A DNA stretch of 64,000 bases from Mycobacterium simiae (GTDB taxonomy: Bacteria > Actinomycetota > Actinomycetes > Mycobacteriales > Mycobacteriaceae): NCBI RefSeq assembly GCF_010727605.1, contig NZ_AP022568.1, positions 2,232,001-2,296,000 of the forward strand, in the 5' to 3' direction. Shown here piece by piece: positions 25,592 through 34,439 of this stretch. The notes beneath the pieces are model-generated. The model searched no databases. It was not told the origin of the DNA and saw only the letters and a program-made list of their open reading frames with translations. Position 1 is the stretch's first letter. Each line of letters begins with the position of its first letter. A program made the position numbers and the translations under genes.

Positions 25592-27004
25592 ATGGCGGAG
25601 TCCCCCAGCGTCACGCCGATAGCCGGTAAACCCCTGTTGTTGTTGGGCGCGTTCGACATTCGCGAGGTCGGCTACGTCGCCGCGGAATTCCTGGTCTCCG
25701 GAACCGCCGCCTCCTACTGCCCCGCATCGGAGCTGACGGCAGATGGAAGATGGGACGTAACCCCGTGCGGAACCGCTGAATACACCACTCGCATCGTGGT
25801 GCTGACCCCGGCCGACCAGGCCAGGTTCAACGGGACGGTGCTGGTCGAGTGGCTCAACGTCAGCGGCGGCATAGATGCTCCGGCGGTGTGGATGATGGCG
25901 CACCGCGAGATCGTCCGCGCGGGCTACGCCTACGTGGCGGTCTCGGCGCAGCAGGTCGGCATCCAGGGCGGAAACAGCTTGCTCGGCATGGACATGTCAC
26001 TGAAAAGCCAAGACCCGGCCCGGTACGCGGCGCTGCACCACCCGGGTGACGCGTTTTGCTATGACATCTTCTCCCAGACCGCCCAGCTGGTCCGGACCGC
26101 GGACGTGTTGGGCGGGCTGCGTGCCGACCACGTTGTCGCGCTGGGCGAGTCGCAGTCGGCGATGTTTTTGACGAGCTACGTCAACGCCGTCGATCCGCTC
26201 GCCCGGGTTTACGACGGCTTCTTGGTGCACTCCCGATTCGCCGCCGCGGCACCGCTCGACGGTGGTTCCATCTTCGACGACCTGCAGTCCAGCACACCGC
26301 AAGCGGTCGCGTTCCGGCCCGACCTGCGCGTTCCCCTGGTCGCGCTCATCACCGAAACGGATCTTTTCGGCGCCGTCCGGAATGGCTACTACTTCGCCCG
26401 TCAGCCCGACAACGATCGGTTACGAGTTTGGGAGGTTCCCGGGGCCGCGCATGCCGACAACTACACGATCCAAGTGGCCGCGATCGACACCGGCGCCACG
26501 GCGCTCGAGGATCTGGTGGCCGCCTACGCGCCCACCAACATGCTGATGGGTCAGCAACTGGGGCATTTCATCAACTTCGCGCCGCAGCACCACTATGTGG
26601 TGCAGGCCGCGATCGCGGCGCTGAGTACCTGGCTTCGTACCGGCGCGCCCGCGCCGGCTGCCCCACCCATCCAGATGGAGGAAAACCAAGTGCCGCAACC
26701 CGTTCTAGACTCGAACGGTCTCGCCTGCGGCGGTGTCAGGACACCGTGGGTGGAGGTGCCCATTGCCCGGACCTCCGGTGACGGCGCCTGGGACGACACC
26801 ACCGAGAACGTGATGTCGGCGATCTTCGGCAGCGGTGAACCCTTCGACGAGGCGACTCTGCGCCGGCTCTACCCGGGCGGCGCAGCGCAATACCTGGATC
26901 GCTTCACCGCCGCACTGGACAGGGCCATCGACGCTGGCTTCATCCTGCCGGCGGACCGTCCCGAGATTCTGGAACTGGCCACAGCGATGTACCCGCTGCG
27001 TTGA
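25592..27004 (+). CDS. Alpha/beta-hydrolase domain protein (PF20091-like)
   Basis: A 470-residue protein with the alpha/beta-hydrolase-domain architecture seen in actinobacteria. It has an N-terminal beta-rich part (ADQARFNGTVLVEWLNVSGG), a nucleophile elbow VVALGESQSAMFL and a late VPGAAHADNYTI block holding the likely His. ATG 25592 has GAAGG upstream; GTG/ATG positions further up lack support. The gene follows sigG by 32 bp and could be read through from it. In M. tuberculosis no such gene is present at this place. Substrate unknown; esterase activity is inferred. Confidence 0.8.
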   Translation: MAESPSVTPIAGKPLLLLGAFDIREVGYVAAEFLVSGTAASYCPASELTADGRWDVTPCGTAEYTTRIVVLTPADQARFNGTVLVEWLNVSGGIDAPAVWMMAHREIVRAGYAYVAVSAQQVGIQGGNSLLGMDMSLKSQDPARYAALHHPGDAFCYDIFSQTAQLVRTADVLGGLRADHVVALGESQSAMFLTSYVNAVDPLARVYDGFLVHSRFAAAAPLDGGSIFDDLQSSTPQAVAFRPDLRVPLVALITETDLFGAVRNGYYFARQPDNDRLRVWEVPGAAHADNYTIQVAAIDTGATALEDLVAAYAPTNMLMGQQLGHFINFAPQHHYVVQAAIAALSTWLRTGAPAPAAPPIQMEENQVPQPVLDSNGLACGGVRTPWVEVPIARTSGDGAWDDTTENVMSAIFGSGEPFDEATLRRLYPGGAAQYLDRFTAALDRAIDAGFILPADRPEILELATAMYPLR

Positions 27005-27020
27005 CTCCGCAACGGCGAGT

Positions 27021-27872
27021 TCAGTTTTCGAGTGACAACACGTCGCGGACCGCGGCATCGACGGTGCTCAGCACGTCGGGATCAACTCCGGAGCGGCCGC
27101 GCACCAATATCGAGGCACAGTTCGGCGTGGGCAGCCCCTCCGCCGCGCACAACCCATCGGGCAGCTTCCCGATCTTCGGCAGCAGAGCCAACCCGAGACC
27201 GGCCCGTACCGCCGCGTACAGCCCGGCGAGGTCGGCCGACTCTGCCGCGACCTCGTAGCCGATCGCGTGCTTCTCCAAAATCGCGAATGCGGGCTCGCGC
27301 AGCGTGCACGGTTCGGCATAGATGACCAGCGGCAACGGCTCGTTTCGCCGGATATTGAACGTGCGCGCCGAAACCCACTGCAGTTGAACGATTCCCGAAG
27401 CATTGGCGCGATCCAGCCCCGATCCGTCCAACATGATCGCCAAGTCCACAAGTCCCCGGTCGATCGCATCCGCGAGGGATACGTTGCGGTCGAGCCGGAA
27501 CCGCGGCCGCCGGTCGGGGAGCCGCTCGCGCAGCACGCTGGTCAACGCGGGCAACATCACGTCCGCACCGTGCTCGGTAGCACCGACGGTCAGCACCCGA
27601 TGTTCGGTGGCGCCGAGGTCGTCGAGCGCCGCGTCGTGGGCCGCCAAGATCGTGCGCGCATGCCGCAACACCTTCTGGCCCATATCGGTGAACAACACGC
27701 CACGCCCGGAGCGCTCGACCACCGGTCCGCCGACCACACTTTCGACCTTGCGTAAGTGTTGGCTAACCGCGGACTGACTCAGATGCAGCGCGGCGGCCGC
27801 CCGGTGGAATCCGCCACAGTCGGCGACCGCGACCAGGCTTCGTAGCGGCGCGATATCAAGCACCTGAGGCAT
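27021..27872 (-). CDS. LysR-family regulator
   Basis: A 283-residue regulator with the LysR winged helix at residues 5-65 (FHRAAAALHLSQSAVSQHLRKVE) and a periplasmic-binding-like effector domain after it. It is divergent from an EamA exporter, the usual LysR arrangement for an amino-acid or metabolite exporter. The intergenic palindrome 27891-27907 fits a LysR recognition site. Confidence 0.9.
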   Translation of the reverse strand: MPQVLDIAPLRSLVAVADCGGFHRAAAALHLSQSAVSQHLRKVESVVGGPVVERSGRGVLFTDMGQKVLRHARTILAAHDAALDDLGATEHRVLTVGATEHGADVMLPALTSVLRERLPDRRPRFRLDRNVSLADAIDRGLVDLAIMLDGSGLDRANASGIVQLQWVSARTFNIRRNEPLPLVIYAEPCTLREPAFAILEKHAIGYEVAAESADLAGLYAAVRAGLGLALLPKIGKLPDGLCAAEGLPTPNCASILVRGRSGVDPDVLSTVDAAVRDVLSLEN

Positions 27873-27890
27873 ACCTCACAACCTTAGTTC

Positions 27891-27907
27891 GATCAGCATC
27901 CATGATC
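27891..27907. promoter_or_regulatory. LysR-type palindrome GATCA-N7-TGATC
   Basis: A perfect 5-7-5 dyad 19 bp upstream of the lysR start in the lysR/EamA intergenic region. It is compatible with a T-N11-A motif. Binding inferred. Confidence 0.5.
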
Positions 27908-28021
27908 AATTGCCATGGCCTACGAGCTGGGACTTCTTGAAGGAAGGCCTGCTCGATTACAAATCGTGATCGATAGCGATCGGCAAAAATCGTTGGACGG
28001 CATGGCAGGAACTCACGAACT

Positions 28022-28984
28022 ATGGAAGCCATGCCACTGCGTCGCATGCCGCTGAGCACCGCTTCGGCGGTGACATTCACTTATGCGCTCGGATATCCGA
28101 TCGGTGTCCTTGCGGTCGCAGGGATGACCCCGATGGCCGTCTTGGTGTTGCGATTCAGCCTGGCTGCACTGGTTCTCACGGTATGGGCGCTGCTGGCCCG
28201 CGCGCCCTGGCCACGAGGAGCACAATTCGGACACGTCCTCGTCGCGGGCCTGCTGATCCAGGCGGTCCAATTCTGTTGCCTCTACGAGGCGGTGTTGCTG
28301 GGCGCCTCCGCGGTGCTGTGCGCGGTGGTGGTCGCGATGAATCCGGTGACCACGGCGATTTTGGCCGCGGTGTTCCTGCGTGAGCCGCTCGGCTGGCTGC
28401 GGATCGGCGCGCTGGTACTCGGGGTCGTCGCGGTGCTTGCCGCCTGCGCCCGGCGCTTGCTGGGCACCCACGGCCTGGACCCGGTCCTGGTACTGCTTGT
28501 GCTTGGGCTGCTTGGCCTTTCGGCCGGCGGCGTCTACCAGCAGCGGTACTGCACGGGCATCGACTTTCGCACCATGAGCGCGGTACAGAACGGCGTCGCG
28601 TTCATTCCCGCGGCGGCGTTCGCGCTCGTCACCCCGTTCGCCGTGCACGACGCGCACCGGGCCATCATCGCAATCACCGCTATGGTGCTGCTCAACGCCT
28701 CGGTTGCGGTCAGCATTTACCTGCGAGCAGTCACTCTGCACGGCGCGGCGGCGGTGGCGATGTTGTTCGCCATCATCCCCGCGGGCGCGGCCGTGCTGTC
28801 GTGGCTCATTCTCGGCGAGCGGCCCGACATCGGCGTCGGCATCGGCCTAGTCGTGGGCGCCCTCGCCTGCTGGTTGAACAGCAGGGCGTCCGCGCGCCAG
28901 CGTGCGACCCGGGACCAGGCCAACTCGACGCCGGCCGGCATGCCAGCCCCGCCCAGCCTGGCGTCGTGCTCAGCGTCCGACTAG
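28022..28984 (+). CDS. EamA/DMT-family exporter
   Basis: A 320-residue, ten-helix drug/metabolite transporter with two EamA repeats. The first ends around VVVAMNPVTTAILAAVFLREPLGW and the second around MLFAIIPAGAAVLSWLILGERPD. ATG 28022 is taken; 28031 is possible. The last 40 residues are polar. The divergent LysR gene probably controls it. The 3' end overlaps the convergent dehydrogenase gene by 15 bp. Confidence 0.9.
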   Translation: MEAMPLRRMPLSTASAVTFTYALGYPIGVLAVAGMTPMAVLVLRFSLAALVLTVWALLARAPWPRGAQFGHVLVAGLLIQAVQFCCLYEAVLLGASAVLCAVVVAMNPVTTAILAAVFLREPLGWLRIGALVLGVVAVLAACARRLLGTHGLDPVLVLLVLGLLGLSAGGVYQQRYCTGIDFRTMSAVQNGVAFIPAAAFALVTPFAVHDAHRAIIAITAMVLLNASVAVSIYLRAVTLHGAAAVAMLFAIIPAGAAVLSWLILGERPDIGVGIGLVVGALACWLNSRASARQRATRDQANSTPAGMPAPPSLASCSASD

Positions 28985-30118
28985 CCGGCTGTCCGGCACC
29001 GGCCCGTCGACCGGCCGCACCAGGCCGGCCCCAGTGATCAGTGGCAGATCGAGTGCCGACAACAAGCCGGGGGCGGCCGCGCATACCGCCGGGATGACGT
29101 TGACCATCCGCGACGCGCCCGCAATGCGCGCACCCAGGTCGTGGTCGTGGTCCTCGGCCATTTCGAACTCGCAGCGCATGGTCGGGGAGCCGTCGATCTC
29201 GACGCGATAGACGCCGCGCCCGCTCGCCGGACCGTACCCCAGGTCTTTTGGTGGGATCCTGACCTGCGGTTGCGGCCAGTCCGGCGCGATGTCGTCGCGC
29301 ATACGGGTGACGTGGTCGACGACGAACGTCGGCTTGCCCGCGACGTAACCGGTCAGGGTCGAACGCATGGCCGCGATCGTGCCGGGCGCGACGTGCCCGG
29401 TGGGGGTGTCGAACGATTCGGTGGCGGGGATGCGTTCGTTACTCTCCTTGATGTTGTCGATCTTGACGCCCAGCCCCGCGGCGAGCTGGTGCAGGACCGG
29501 CCCCCAGCCGAAGGTAAATATGCCCGGCTGGGCGGCGAACGCCGCATATTCTGGCGGCTTGCCGAATCCGAGGATCTCGTAAACCGCCGCCCGGTCCGGG
29601 TAGGTGGCGTAGTTGAACATCTCCGTCACCCGCACCGAGTCGATGGCCCGGGAGACGCCGGTAAGCACCAGCGGCAGCACATCATTGGCGAACCCCGAGT
29701 CGATACCGGTGGTGAAGAACGACACCCCGCCGTCCAGCGCGGCCGTGCGCAGCGGATCGGTGAACGCCCCGCGATCCAGCCCGGGCGCGTCGGGATACAC
29801 CAGCGGGACCACCGAACACGAAACGACGTTCTTTCCCGCACGCAGGATCGACGCCATGTCGGCCACGGCCTCCAGCGGGCGCAGATTGGCCGCGGCGGCG
29901 TACACCACCACGTCGGCATCCCCGGCGAGCATCGGGCCGGGGTCCTGGGTCGCCAGCACCCCGACCGGCGCGATGCCACACAGCTCCCCGGCGTCACGGC
30001 CCGCTTTGGTGTCGCTGTGGACGACGAGATCGGTCAGTTGCAGCTCGGGGTGGTCGATCACTCCCCGCAGCGCGATCACGCCCATCGACCCCGGCCCCCA
30101 GACTCCCACCTTCAGCAC
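28970..30118 (-). CDS. DapB-like NAD(P)H-dependent dehydrogenase
   Basis: A 382-residue oxidoreductase with an N-terminal Rossmann motif (VGVWGPGSMGVIALRGV) and the dihydrodipicolinate-reductase-like N-domain. A long C-terminal part is typical of actinobacterial NAD(P)H-dependent amine dehydrogenase-type proteins (TGIDSGFANDVLPLVLTG, MFNYATYPDRAAVYEILGFG). Not DapB itself, which is about 245 residues. GTG 30118 follows AGGAG. The gene is divergent from an IclR regulator, and a palindrome covers its ribosome-site region. Reaction unknown. Confidence 0.83.
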   Translation of the reverse strand: MLKVGVWGPGSMGVIALRGVIDHPELQLTDLVVHSDTKAGRDAGELCGIAPVGVLATQDPGPMLAGDADVVVYAAAANLRPLEAVADMASILRAGKNVVSCSVVPLVYPDAPGLDRGAFTDPLRTAALDGGVSFFTTGIDSGFANDVLPLVLTGVSRAIDSVRVTEMFNYATYPDRAAVYEILGFGKPPEYAAFAAQPGIFTFGWGPVLHQLAAGLGVKIDNIKESNERIPATESFDTPTGHVAPGTIAAMRSTLTGYVAGKPTFVVDHVTRMRDDIAPDWPQPQVRIPPKDLGYGPASGRGVYRVEIDGSPTMRCEFEMAEDHDHDLGARIAGASRMVNVIPAVCAAAPGLLSALDLPLITGAGLVRPVDGPVPDSRLVGR

Positions 30119-30125
30119 AACTATC

Positions 30126-30139
30126 TCCTATTATTAGGA
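30126..30139. promoter_or_regulatory. Palindrome TCCTA-N4-TAGGA in the IclR/dehydrogenase divergent gap
   Basis: A perfect 5-4-5 dyad 8 bp upstream of the dehydrogenase GTG, overlapping its Shine-Dalgarno sequence and 40 bp upstream of the IclR start. It is a good candidate IclR operator. Confidence 0.5.
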
Positions 30140-30179
30140 TGCTTATTCTGAAATTTAGGACGGATGGTAGGGAGTTGGC

Positions 30180-31052
30180 ATGGGCACGTCAACCGCCAAG
30201 TCACCGCCCACCGCCCGGGTGATGGACGTGCTGGCCACGCTGGCCCAGGCCCCCGACGGCCGGACCTCGGCAGAGCTCGCCAGGAGCTGCGGCATCAGCA
30301 CCTCGACCTGCGCACTGGTGCTGGCCGAACTGGAACGTCGATCCTGGGTGGCTCGGCGCGGAGACCGTCGCTTCTGCCTGGGCAGCGGCTTGTTCGGCCT
30401 CGTGCACGGGCTGCGGGCGCAGTTCCCCCTGCTCGACCGCGGGCGCGAGGCCCTCACCTTCTTGCACGACGCCCTGGGCGCGGGCTGCTCGATGTCGAAG
30501 ATCGGCGGCCGCCACCTGACCACTGTCGACGCGGTCGGGCACGGCAGCGACGGTCAGCAAGCCGTGGGCCAGCGTTTCCCGATCGACCCGCCATTCGGTC
30601 TGGTCGCAATGGCCTGGCGCGACGATGATTTCGTCGCGACCTGGCTAGAGGGCGTGACGCCGCGGTTGAGTCGACCCGAGATCGCACAGCAGCGACGGGT
30701 ACTCGCCGACATCCGAACCCGCGGCTACGGCGCGTGGCGGTTCGACGACACTCACCAGTCGCTGCACCATCGGCTCGCCGGGCTGCTCGCGTCGCTGGAG
30801 TCGACCGCACAGGTTGCCCGCCAGCTCACCACGCTGATGACCATGGTCACCCTGCAGTCGGTCACCGCTACCCTCGAAACAGATTTAATCTCAACGGAAT
30901 TCGTGGTTCTGCCGATCTTCGGCCGGGACGGCCAGCCGGAATACCAGATCGAGATCCACCTGGGCGGTCCGGCCGGATTGACCCTGGCCGAGCTGGACGC
31001 CGCACTCGCGCATGCGCAGGAACTGCTCGGCACCGGGCTGGGCCGAGCATGA
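30180..31052 (+). CDS. IclR-type transcriptional regulator
   Basis: A 290-residue regulator with an IclR-like winged helix (TARVMDVLATLAQAPDGRTSAELARSCGISTSTCALVLAEL; only parts quoted are conserved) and a GAF-like effector domain with VGQRFPIDPPFG. ATG 30180 has AGGGAG upstream. It is divergent from the DapB-like gene, which it probably controls. It ends 13 bp before the pirin start. Confidence 0.82.
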   Translation: MGTSTAKSPPTARVMDVLATLAQAPDGRTSAELARSCGISTSTCALVLAELERRSWVARRGDRRFCLGSGLFGLVHGLRAQFPLLDRGREALTFLHDALGAGCSMSKIGGRHLTTVDAVGHGSDGQQAVGQRFPIDPPFGLVAMAWRDDDFVATWLEGVTPRLSRPEIAQQRRVLADIRTRGYGAWRFDDTHQSLHHRLAGLLASLESTAQVARQLTTLMTMVTLQSVTATLETDLISTEFVVLPIFGRDGQPEYQIEIHLGGPAGLTLAELDAALAHAQELLGTGLGRA

Positions 31053-31065
31053 CTACGCTGATGTC

Positions 31066-31785
31066 ATGCCTGCCCACTGCGAGATTCGGCGCGCCGCCGA
31101 CCGGGCCGTCACCACCACGCCCTGGCTGACGTCCAGGCATTCGTTTTCTTTCGGCGACCACTACGACCCGCAGAACACCCATTTCGGGCTGCTGGTGGTG
31201 AACAATGACGACCTGGTGGCCCCGGCATCGGGATTTGACACGCACTCGCACCGCGACATGGAGATCGTCACCTGGGTGCTGGACGGGCAACTGACACACC
31301 AGGATTCGGCCGGCAATCGCGGCGTGATCTATCCCGGCCTGGCCCAACGCATGTCGGCGGGCAACGGCATCTTGCATTCGGAGAAGAACGACTCCGCAAC
31401 GCGGCCGGTGCATTTCGTGCAGATGTGGGTGGTGCCCGACGAAACCGCGATCTCCCCCGGCTACCAACAACATGAGATCGGCGAGATGGGCACCGAACTT
31501 GTGCCCATCGCCGCGGGCCGGCCGGGCTGCGATGCCGCCATCTTTCTGCACAACCGCAACGCGGCGTTGCACGGCGCGCGATTGCGCCCCGGCGACAGCA
31601 TCAGTACGCCCACCGCGCCCTTCGTGCACGTCTACGTACCGCGGGGCCGGCTCACCGTCGAGGGGGCAGGCGAGATCGCCGACGGCGACGCGGTCCGGCT
31701 CACCGAAACCGACGGCCTGCGGCTAACCGCGGGCGAAGCGACGGACCTGCTGGTCTGGGAGATGCACGCAAAGCTGGGTGGCTAG
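31066..31785 (+). CDS. Pirin-like protein (Rv0181c-like)
   Basis: A 239-residue bicupin of the pirin family. The metal ligands of the N-terminal cupin are visible (DTHSHRDMEIVTWVLDG, with His, His and Glu) and the text LTHQDSAGNRGVIYPG is characteristic. Pirins are Fe-binding; some have quercetinase activity, others act as redox sensors. The role in mycobacteria is not known. The ATG at 31066 is chosen because family similarity begins there. Confidence 0.9.
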   Translation: MPAHCEIRRAADRAVTTTPWLTSRHSFSFGDHYDPQNTHFGLLVVNNDDLVAPASGFDTHSHRDMEIVTWVLDGQLTHQDSAGNRGVIYPGLAQRMSAGNGILHSEKNDSATRPVHFVQMWVVPDETAISPGYQQHEIGEMGTELVPIAAGRPGCDAAIFLHNRNAALHGARLRPGDSISTPTAPFVHVYVPRGRLTVEGAGEIADGDAVRLTETDGLRLTAGEATDLLVWEMHAKLGG

Positions 31786-31820
31786 CGCAAATAGAGTGGC
31801 CATGACAGACAGGAGCTGGC

Positions 31821-33251
31821 ATGTCGAAAGCGCAGCCGCGGCACGCGGTGCCAAACCCGAATCACAATGTGAAAGCACTGGGGACGGTCAAGTTCTGGGC
31901 GTTGCCGATCGGCGCCACATTGGCCCTGATGTCGGCGCTGTGTGCGCTGTATCTCGGGGGCATCCTGAATCCGGCCACCAACCTGCGCCATTTCCCCATC
32001 GCGGTGGTCAACGAAGACGCTGGAACCGCCGGCGCCAAGATCGTCGACGGCCTGGTCTCCGCGTTGGACAAGAACAAGTTCGACGTGCGGGTCGTGTCGC
32101 ACGACGAGGCCAAGCAATTACTGGACCGAGCGCAGGTCTACGGCGAACTGGTGATCCCACCCACGTTCTCGTCGAATCTGCGTGAATTCGGCGCAAGCGC
32201 CGTCACGCCCCAAAAAGCAGAGCGCCCCTCGGTAACGATCTTCACCAATCCGCGCGCGGGCACGTTGGGCTCCAGCATCGCCGGACAAACCCTGAGCCAA
32301 GCCATGGCTTCGGCCAATACCAAAGTGGGACAGTATCTTTCGTCGGAGGTTGCGCAGCAGACGGACGGGGCGCCGCTGACCGGAGCGGCACAGTTGGGAC
32401 TGGCCAGCCCCATCGACATCAAGTCGTCTGTGTACAACGCGCTTCCCAACGGTACCGGCAACGGACTGTCGGCGTTTTACTACGCGTTGTTGTTGCTACT
32501 GGCCGGATTCACCGGCAGCATCGTGGTCTCCACCCTGGTCGACTCGCTGCTCGGATACGTACCGGCAGAGTGGGGTCCGGTGTACCGATTTGCCGAGCAG
32601 GCCAACATCTCTCGCTTCCGAACGTTGTTGATCAAATGGTTGATCATGGCGATCCTGGCGCTGCTCACGTCGGGGGTTTACCTTGCTATCGCCCATGGCC
32701 TCGGCATGCCGATCCAGCACGCCTGGCAGCTGTGGGCTTTCGGCGTTTTCGCGATCGTCGCCGTCGGTGTCACCTCGAGTTCGCTTATCGCCGTGCTGGG
32801 TTCGATGGGCTTGCTGTTCAGCATGCTGGTGTTCGTGATCTTCGGATTGCCGTCGGCCGGCGCCACCGTTCCGCTGCAGGCTGTGCCGCCGTTCTTCGGC
32901 TGGCTGGCCAAATTCGAGCCGATGCACCAGGTGTTCTTAGGGGTGCGGTCGCTGGTGTATCTCAACGGCGCCGGCGCGGCGGGACTATCGCAGGCGTTGT
33001 GGATGACCGCGATCGGACTGGTGATCGGGCTGCTGATCGGTGGCATCGTCACGCGCAGCTATGACCGCAGCGGCTTCCACCGGATCCCGGGCGCCGTCGA
33101 GCTGGCGATCGCCGAAGCACACCAGGCCCAACACCAAGCCCAACAGAAAGCCCAACAGAAAGCCCGCTCCGGCAAACACCAGGCCGCAGGTGCACCCGCG
33201 GACGCCGACCCGACCGACAAGGATCCCGAAAGCTCAAGCGAGCAAACGTAA
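31821..33251 (+). CDS. ABC-2/YhgE-type membrane protein (Rv0180c-like)
   Basis: A 476-residue membrane protein. One N-terminal helix (FWALPIGATLALMSALCALYL) is followed by an extracytoplasmic domain of about 180 residues (RHFPIAVVNEDAGTAGAKIVDGL) and five or six C-terminal helices. This is the layout of YhgE/Pip and ABC-2 permease-like proteins, and no ATPase is encoded nearby. The C-terminus (about residues 430-476) is a Gln/Ala/Lys-rich tail with the repeated unit AQQK. AGGAG precedes ATG 31821. Function unknown. Confidence 0.85.
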   Translation: MSKAQPRHAVPNPNHNVKALGTVKFWALPIGATLALMSALCALYLGGILNPATNLRHFPIAVVNEDAGTAGAKIVDGLVSALDKNKFDVRVVSHDEAKQLLDRAQVYGELVIPPTFSSNLREFGASAVTPQKAERPSVTIFTNPRAGTLGSSIAGQTLSQAMASANTKVGQYLSSEVAQQTDGAPLTGAAQLGLASPIDIKSSVYNALPNGTGNGLSAFYYALLLLLAGFTGSIVVSTLVDSLLGYVPAEWGPVYRFAEQANISRFRTLLIKWLIMAILALLTSGVYLAIAHGLGMPIQHAWQLWAFGVFAIVAVGVTSSSLIAVLGSMGLLFSMLVFVIFGLPSAGATVPLQAVPPFFGWLAKFEPMHQVFLGVRSLVYLNGAGAAGLSQALWMTAIGLVIGLLIGGIVTRSYDRSGFHRIPGAVELAIAEAHQAQHQAQQKAQQKARSGKHQAAGAPADADPTDKDPESSSEQT

Positions 33252-33290
33252 TTCGCGCGCGCCCAAAGCGTCACACGTTCGTTATGTATG

Positions 33291-33319
33291 TTGACAGTGT
33301 GACACGTGTGACTGATGAT
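33291..33319 (+). promoter_or_regulatory. Possible promoter of lprO
   Basis: TTGACA at 33291-33296, 17-bp spacer, GATGAT at 33314-33319. The -35 matches consensus and the -10 is weak. The spacer carries a GTGTGAC direct repeat. Confidence 0.35.
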
Positions 33320-33356
33320 GTTCGTGTTGTAATTCATCAGGGCCGAAAGGGCTGCC

Positions 33357-34439
33357 GTGCTGACACGACGCGCCAGCTTGCGCCGCTTGGCGGCCAGCGT
33401 GGCGGCCATGTTCGCCTGCGGCGTGCTGACGAGTACGGTCGCGCCTCCGGTCGCCCACGCCGCGGACGGTCGCGAGATGCTCGCAAACGCGATCGGTGCC
33501 ACCAAGGGCTCGTATCTGGTGTACAACTTCGGGCCGGGCCATCCCACACCGTTGCTGGATGCCGGCGGTCGCTGGTATGAGATGAACAACGGCGGCCACC
33601 TGATGATCATCAAGAACGCGTCGACCCGCTTGGCGCCCCACCTACTGGTCGACACGCATCGGGGTGATCAGGCCCGCTGCGAGCACAACCCCGGCGCCCG
33701 CACCGGCGAGGGTCTGTGGCAGGCCTCCGAGCTCTACACGCCGCTGCAAGCCTGGCAACGAATGGGGCAGCCGACCATCGCCATCAACGCCAACTTCTTC
33801 GACGTGCGCGGACAGAAGGCCGGCTCGTGGCGTCAGACCGGCTGCAGCTCGCCGTTGGGCGCGTTCGTGGACAACACCAACGGGCAGGGCCGCGCCAATC
33901 AGGCCGTCACCGGCACCGTGGCCTACCCCGGCAAACAAGGACTCTCCGGCGGCGGCGAGAGCTGGTCCTCGTTGACGACGATGATCCTGCCCACCGGCGG
34001 CGCCCCCTACGTGGTGTGGCCCCGCAGCAAGAATGACTATGACGCCGCCACCCCGGTGGTGGAGGACCTGCTCAACAAGAACGAGAAGTTCGTCGCGGTA
34101 TCCGGCATCGGGCTGCTCGGCCCCGGCCAGACCCAACAGCTGCGCGATGGCGGTCCCAGCGCAGCGCGCACGGCGCTGGCCTACGTCAAGCAGCGCGACG
34201 AGATGTACATCTTCGAGGGCGGCAGCTACACCCCGGACAACATGCAGGACCTGTTCCGCGGCCTGGGCAGCGACACCGCAGTGTTGCTGGATGGCGGCGG
34301 ATCGTCGGCGATCGTACTGCGCCGCGATACCGGTGGCATGTGGGCCGGCGCGGGTTCACCGCGGGGGTCCTGCGATACCCGTCAGGTGCTGTGCGACTCC
34401 CACGAGCGAGGCCTGCCCAGCTGGCTGGCCTTCAACTAA
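33357..34439 (+). CDS. lprO: Secreted phosphodiester glycosidase-domain protein LprO
   Basis: A 360-residue exported protein with an NAGPA (DUF2233) domain that fills most of the chain. Family blocks are PTIAINANFFDVRGQKAG and VLLDGGGSSAIVLRR. The H37Rv homologue Rv0179c is named as lipoprotein LprO. Here the only signal-peptide Cys is C21 in AMFACG, a weak lipobox, while PVAHAADG looks like an ordinary signal peptidase I site. I would predict secretion rather than lipidation. GTG 33357 has GAAAGGG upstream. It ends with a 4-bp convergent overlap with the DUF1275 gene. Confidence 0.87.
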   Translation: MLTRRASLRRLAASVAAMFACGVLTSTVAPPVAHAADGREMLANAIGATKGSYLVYNFGPGHPTPLLDAGGRWYEMNNGGHLMIIKNASTRLAPHLLVDTHRGDQARCEHNPGARTGEGLWQASELYTPLQAWQRMGQPTIAINANFFDVRGQKAGSWRQTGCSSPLGAFVDNTNGQGRANQAVTGTVAYPGKQGLSGGGESWSSLTTMILPTGGAPYVVWPRSKNDYDAATPVVEDLLNKNEKFVAVSGIGLLGPGQTQQLRDGGPSAARTALAYVKQRDEMYIFEGGSYTPDNMQDLFRGLGSDTAVLLDGGGSSAIVLRRDTGGMWAGAGSPRGSCDTRQVLCDSHERGLPSWLAFN

